Assembly: GCA_964016985.1 (NCBI GenBank) | Contig: OZ024827.1 | Span: 15,580,374-15,644,373, forward strand | DNA length: 64,000 nt | Direction: 5' to 3' | Origin: Anodontia alba | Lineage: Eukaryota; Mollusca; Bivalvia; Lucinida; Lucinidae | Part shown: one piece after another, positions 61,172 through 64,000 of the stretch | Position numbering within the stretch: the first letter of the stretch is position 1 | Layout of the letters: each line of letters opens with the position of its first letter | Translations under genes and position numbers: made by a program | Notes under the pieces: generated by a model | Told to the model about the DNA's origin: nothing | Seen by the model: the letters and a program-made list of their open reading frames with translations, nothing else | Database searches by the model: none

Positions 61172-61459
61172 CATAGTTCCAGATAAGAGAGAGTATCACA
61201 TAATATTTTTTCAAAGCATGCCAAATAGCTCCAGATAAGAGAGAGTATCACAATATTTTTTCAAGGCATGTCACATAGCTCCAGGTAAGAGAGAGTATCA
61301 CACAAAATTTTTTCTCATTACTCCATGAAAACATGTCGTGGGTACTCATAAGAAGCGTCTCTGTCAGGTGCTTCTAATGAGTATCACAACATGTTTTTGT
61401 TGATAAATTAGAAAAATATCAGTACTTTTCAGTAAAAAAGTGCTTCACATGGAGCTATG
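61172..61459. mobile_element. Family W MITE with triplicated left end
   Basis: CATAGTTCCAGATAAGAGAG, AATAGCTCCAGATAAGAGAG and CATAGCTCCAGGTAAGAGAG occur in direct order about 50 bp apart, each followed by TATCACA...TTTTTTC, before a normal hairpin and GGAGCTATG end. Confidence 0.82.
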
Positions 61460-61470
61460 ATGTTGTAGAC

Positions 61471-61666
61471 CTGGGCCTAGTTGTTCAAAGTGTCGTTAGC
61501 TTAACAAGCTTGTTAGTGGTCAAAATGTTAACTGTCCTAGTAAGTATAATATCTAATTCACAGTTATTTTTGCTGATTAAATGTGAGTAGCTTTTGCAAA
61601 TGCAAAAGCTACTCACATTTTTTTCAGCAAAAATATTAGGGTATATGCCATATTTAATTATCAAAG
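61471..61666. mobile_element. Family G MITE, right end lost
   Basis: CTGGGCCTAGTTGTTCAAAG start, stem GTGAGTAGCTTTTGCAAATG, ends at TTTAATTATCAAAG. 61667-61977 has nothing recognisable. Confidence 0.8.
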
Positions 61667-61977
61667 ATGAATCCCCTTAGGCATTTGTCTTCAAAGTTGT
61701 TTTAGGCCCTAGTAGTACTGAGAAAATCATTCTAAAGCAACAACAAACACCTATAAGATGACTTCAGTTATTGCAACAGAATGGTATTAGAATATGCAAA
61801 GTGCAACTAAACCTTAAGGATGTAAAGCAAATGTTAATATACCTAATGATCAACATTTTTGTCCACCAAAATTGTGAAAATTTACTGTAGTTTTAACAGA
61901 AATTACTGAATATTCAAATATTAAAGATCTTCCAACCAATTAGATTTCATTAAATTTTCAAACAATGATCACTACTT

Positions 61978-63455
61978 ATTATACGCCCATTTGAAAAATG
62001 GGACATATTAGTTAGACCATGATATGGAGCAATGCATATTGTTTTGGGGTTACAGTCAGCCAATATTTATGTTATGTTATGCCACTTTGAAAATTTCTGT
62101 AAACTTTTCGTTTCTGGCTAACGCCTCCTACAGTTTACAGCCGATCAAACTTGATTTATAGTTATTAGCCCATGATATTGAGCAGCACATATTGTTGCAA
62201 GGATACAGTCCTACAAAGACTAGCAGAGTTATGTCCCTTTGAAAATTTCTGCAAACTTTTCGTTTCCAACTACTCCTACATTTTACATCCAATCAAGCTG
62301 AAACTTGGTTTATAGTTAGACCATTATGTGGAGCGTCACATATTGTTTTGGAGTTACAGTCCATCAAATATTAGCAGTGTTATGTCCCTTTGAAAATTTC
62401 TGTAAACTTTTCGTTTCTGGCTAACTCCTCCTAGTTTACATCTAATCAAGCTGAAACTTGATTTATAGTTAGACTATGATGTGGAGCAGCACATATTATA
62501 TCCAGGTTAGAGTACACCAAATATTAGCTGAGTTATGCCCCTTTGAAAATTTCTGTAAATTTTTCATTTCCGGCTAACTTGTACAATTTACATCTGCTCA
62601 AGCTGAAACTTGATTTTATAGTTAGACCATAATGGGGAGCAGCACATAAATTTGAGACAGTCCATCAAATATTAGCACAGTTATGCCCATTTGAAAATTT
62701 CTGTAAACGTTTCGTTTCTGGCTAACTCCTCCTACAGTTTACATTTAATCAAGCTGGAACTTGATTTATAGTAAGTCAATGATTTGGAGCAGCAGATAAA
62801 GTTTGTTTCGAAGTTACAGTCTACCAAATATTAGCAGAGCTGTACCCCTTTGAAAATTCTGTAAACTTTTCGTTTCTGGCTAACTCCTATAGTTTTCATC
62901 TGATGAAGCTGAAACTCTATAAATAGTTACACTATGATGTGGAGCAGAGCATCTTATTTCAAGGTTACAGTACTCAAAATATTAACAGAGTTAAGTGCCG
63001 TTGAAAATTTCTGTATACTTTTCGTTTTTGGCTAACTCCTACAGTTTACATGCAATCAAGCTGAAACTTGATTTATTGTTAGACAATGGTGTAGAGCAGC
63101 GTGTATAATTTTTAGGTTACAGTACACCAAATATTAGTAGAGTTATGCTCCTTTGAAAATTTCTGTAAACTTTTCGTTTCCGGCTAACTCCTTTAGTTTA
63201 CATTCAGCCAAGCTGAAACTTTGTAAACAGTAACACCATGATCTGGAGCAGCACATATTTTTTCAAGGTTGCAGTCCACCAAATATTAGCAGAGGTATGC
63301 CCCTTTGAAAATTTTGGTAATTTTTTGCTTTCCAGCTAACTCCATGTACAGTTTAAATCTGCAGCACTGAATTGTACAGGAGACTGGAGTCAATATATGT
63401 GCTACATCTTATTACTTGCCAAGGGTGTATGATGCCTCCACTTGTGGAGCGCTTG
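61978..63455 (+). repeat. T5: hairpin-headed element with about 150-bp tandem units
   Basis: Head CGCCCATTTGAAAAATGGGA, then about nine units with GAAAATTTCTGTAAACTTTT and CGTTTCTGGCTAACTCCT, ending TGCCTCCACTTGTGGAGCGC, a second small hairpin. Unlike T1, T2 and T4 it has no GTCC-type tract. 63456-64000 holds no feature I can recognise. Confidence 0.78.
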
Positions 63456-64000
63456 TTGTGTAGTATATTTCTGAATGACATAAAATTTCATCACCTGTGA
63501 AACAAGATAATGCTTGTTTATTAAACCTACACTCTAAATAGCAAAATTCAACTATTTTCTAAGTAACTGAACAGTTTTGATGAATTCAATTGGTTTCAAT
63601 AGGTCAGTATTGCTCTAAAATGGTATGCTGTCATAATCTAGATATATAGAGACAATCTGAATAATAATGCTCACCAAAATGATAATTAATTTTGTCTTAG
63701 CAAGTAATTATGAATTGTTATCCCACCCCCTGTTTGCTAGGAACATAGGCTCAACATGATAAAATGGTATTAAAATGGTTCAGATAGCCACATAAATATA
63801 ATTCTTATTGTAATAAATATGTCATATTGCAGGATTCGTCTAATAAATCAAAACTTATACTGAACTATATGCATGCATTGCACATTTGGAAGACTGAATG
63901 AGTTTAAAGGGCATACTTCGGTAATTTTACCACCTAAAATTGCTAAATCTAGGGCAATAACTCATGGCACACTGTTTTATGTTCACTTGTGTATTAGTTA

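Overview
The window looks like an intron-rich, A+T-rich invertebrate genome, most likely a bivalve mollusc. That guess rests on the repeat types (tRNA-derived SINEs, hairpin-type MITEs, elements carrying 145-180 bp tandem units) and on the one gene present. I cannot name the species.

One protein-coding gene is recognisable, on the + strand. Eleven exons join in one open frame from 12967 to a stop at 53974, all with AG/GT borders. They encode the last 760 residues of a ZCCHC2/ZCCHC14-type protein: a PX-domain fold at the start, a long Pro/Ser-rich middle, and a CCHC zinc knuckle just before the C-terminus. The 5' exons lie upstream, outside the window or unrecognised in 1-12966. Proteins of this family bind RNA and partner the TENT4 poly(A) polymerases in vertebrates. 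Nothing in the rest of the window convincingly codes for a host protein.

Nearly everything else is mobile DNA, and I use letters for the families. Families with TTAA ends (piggyBac-like): A (TTAACCCTTGTCCTGCTGAA), C (TTAACCCATTGTAG), E and F1 (TTAACCCTTAAAGYGCCAAG), a single P5 copy, and O (TTAAGGTGAATG). Families with TA flanks (Tc1/mariner/pogo-like): B (CCGTATTTACCCTAAGTATT), D (CGGTAAATGTCCTAAAA), H (GTATTNRACCTAATTACCGC), and P (larger or pogo-like). Others: W (CATAGCTCCAGATAAG ends with a GTACTCATTAGAAG hairpin), G (CAGGGCCCAGTTGTTCAAAG ends with a GTGAGTAGCTTTTGC hairpin), F2, I, J, K, L, M, N and several hAT-like elements with CAGNG ends. There are also three SINE families, one LINE 3' fragment, and arrays T1-T7.

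Layout: 1-12966 is upstream repeats. 12967-29231 is the first visible intron and includes T1, T2, T3, an LINE tail and two 1-kb P elements. 29232-53974 holds the remaining ten exons in a bed of nested MITEs and T4/T6. 53975-64000 is 3' UTR or downstream sequence with more MITEs and T5.

The most striking observation is modularity. The same long hairpin cores recur inside families with unrelated ends, and families with the same ends carry different hairpins. Substitutions in the stems are mirrored in both arms. Many insertions sit inside older elements, which gives empty-site controls and a relative time order.
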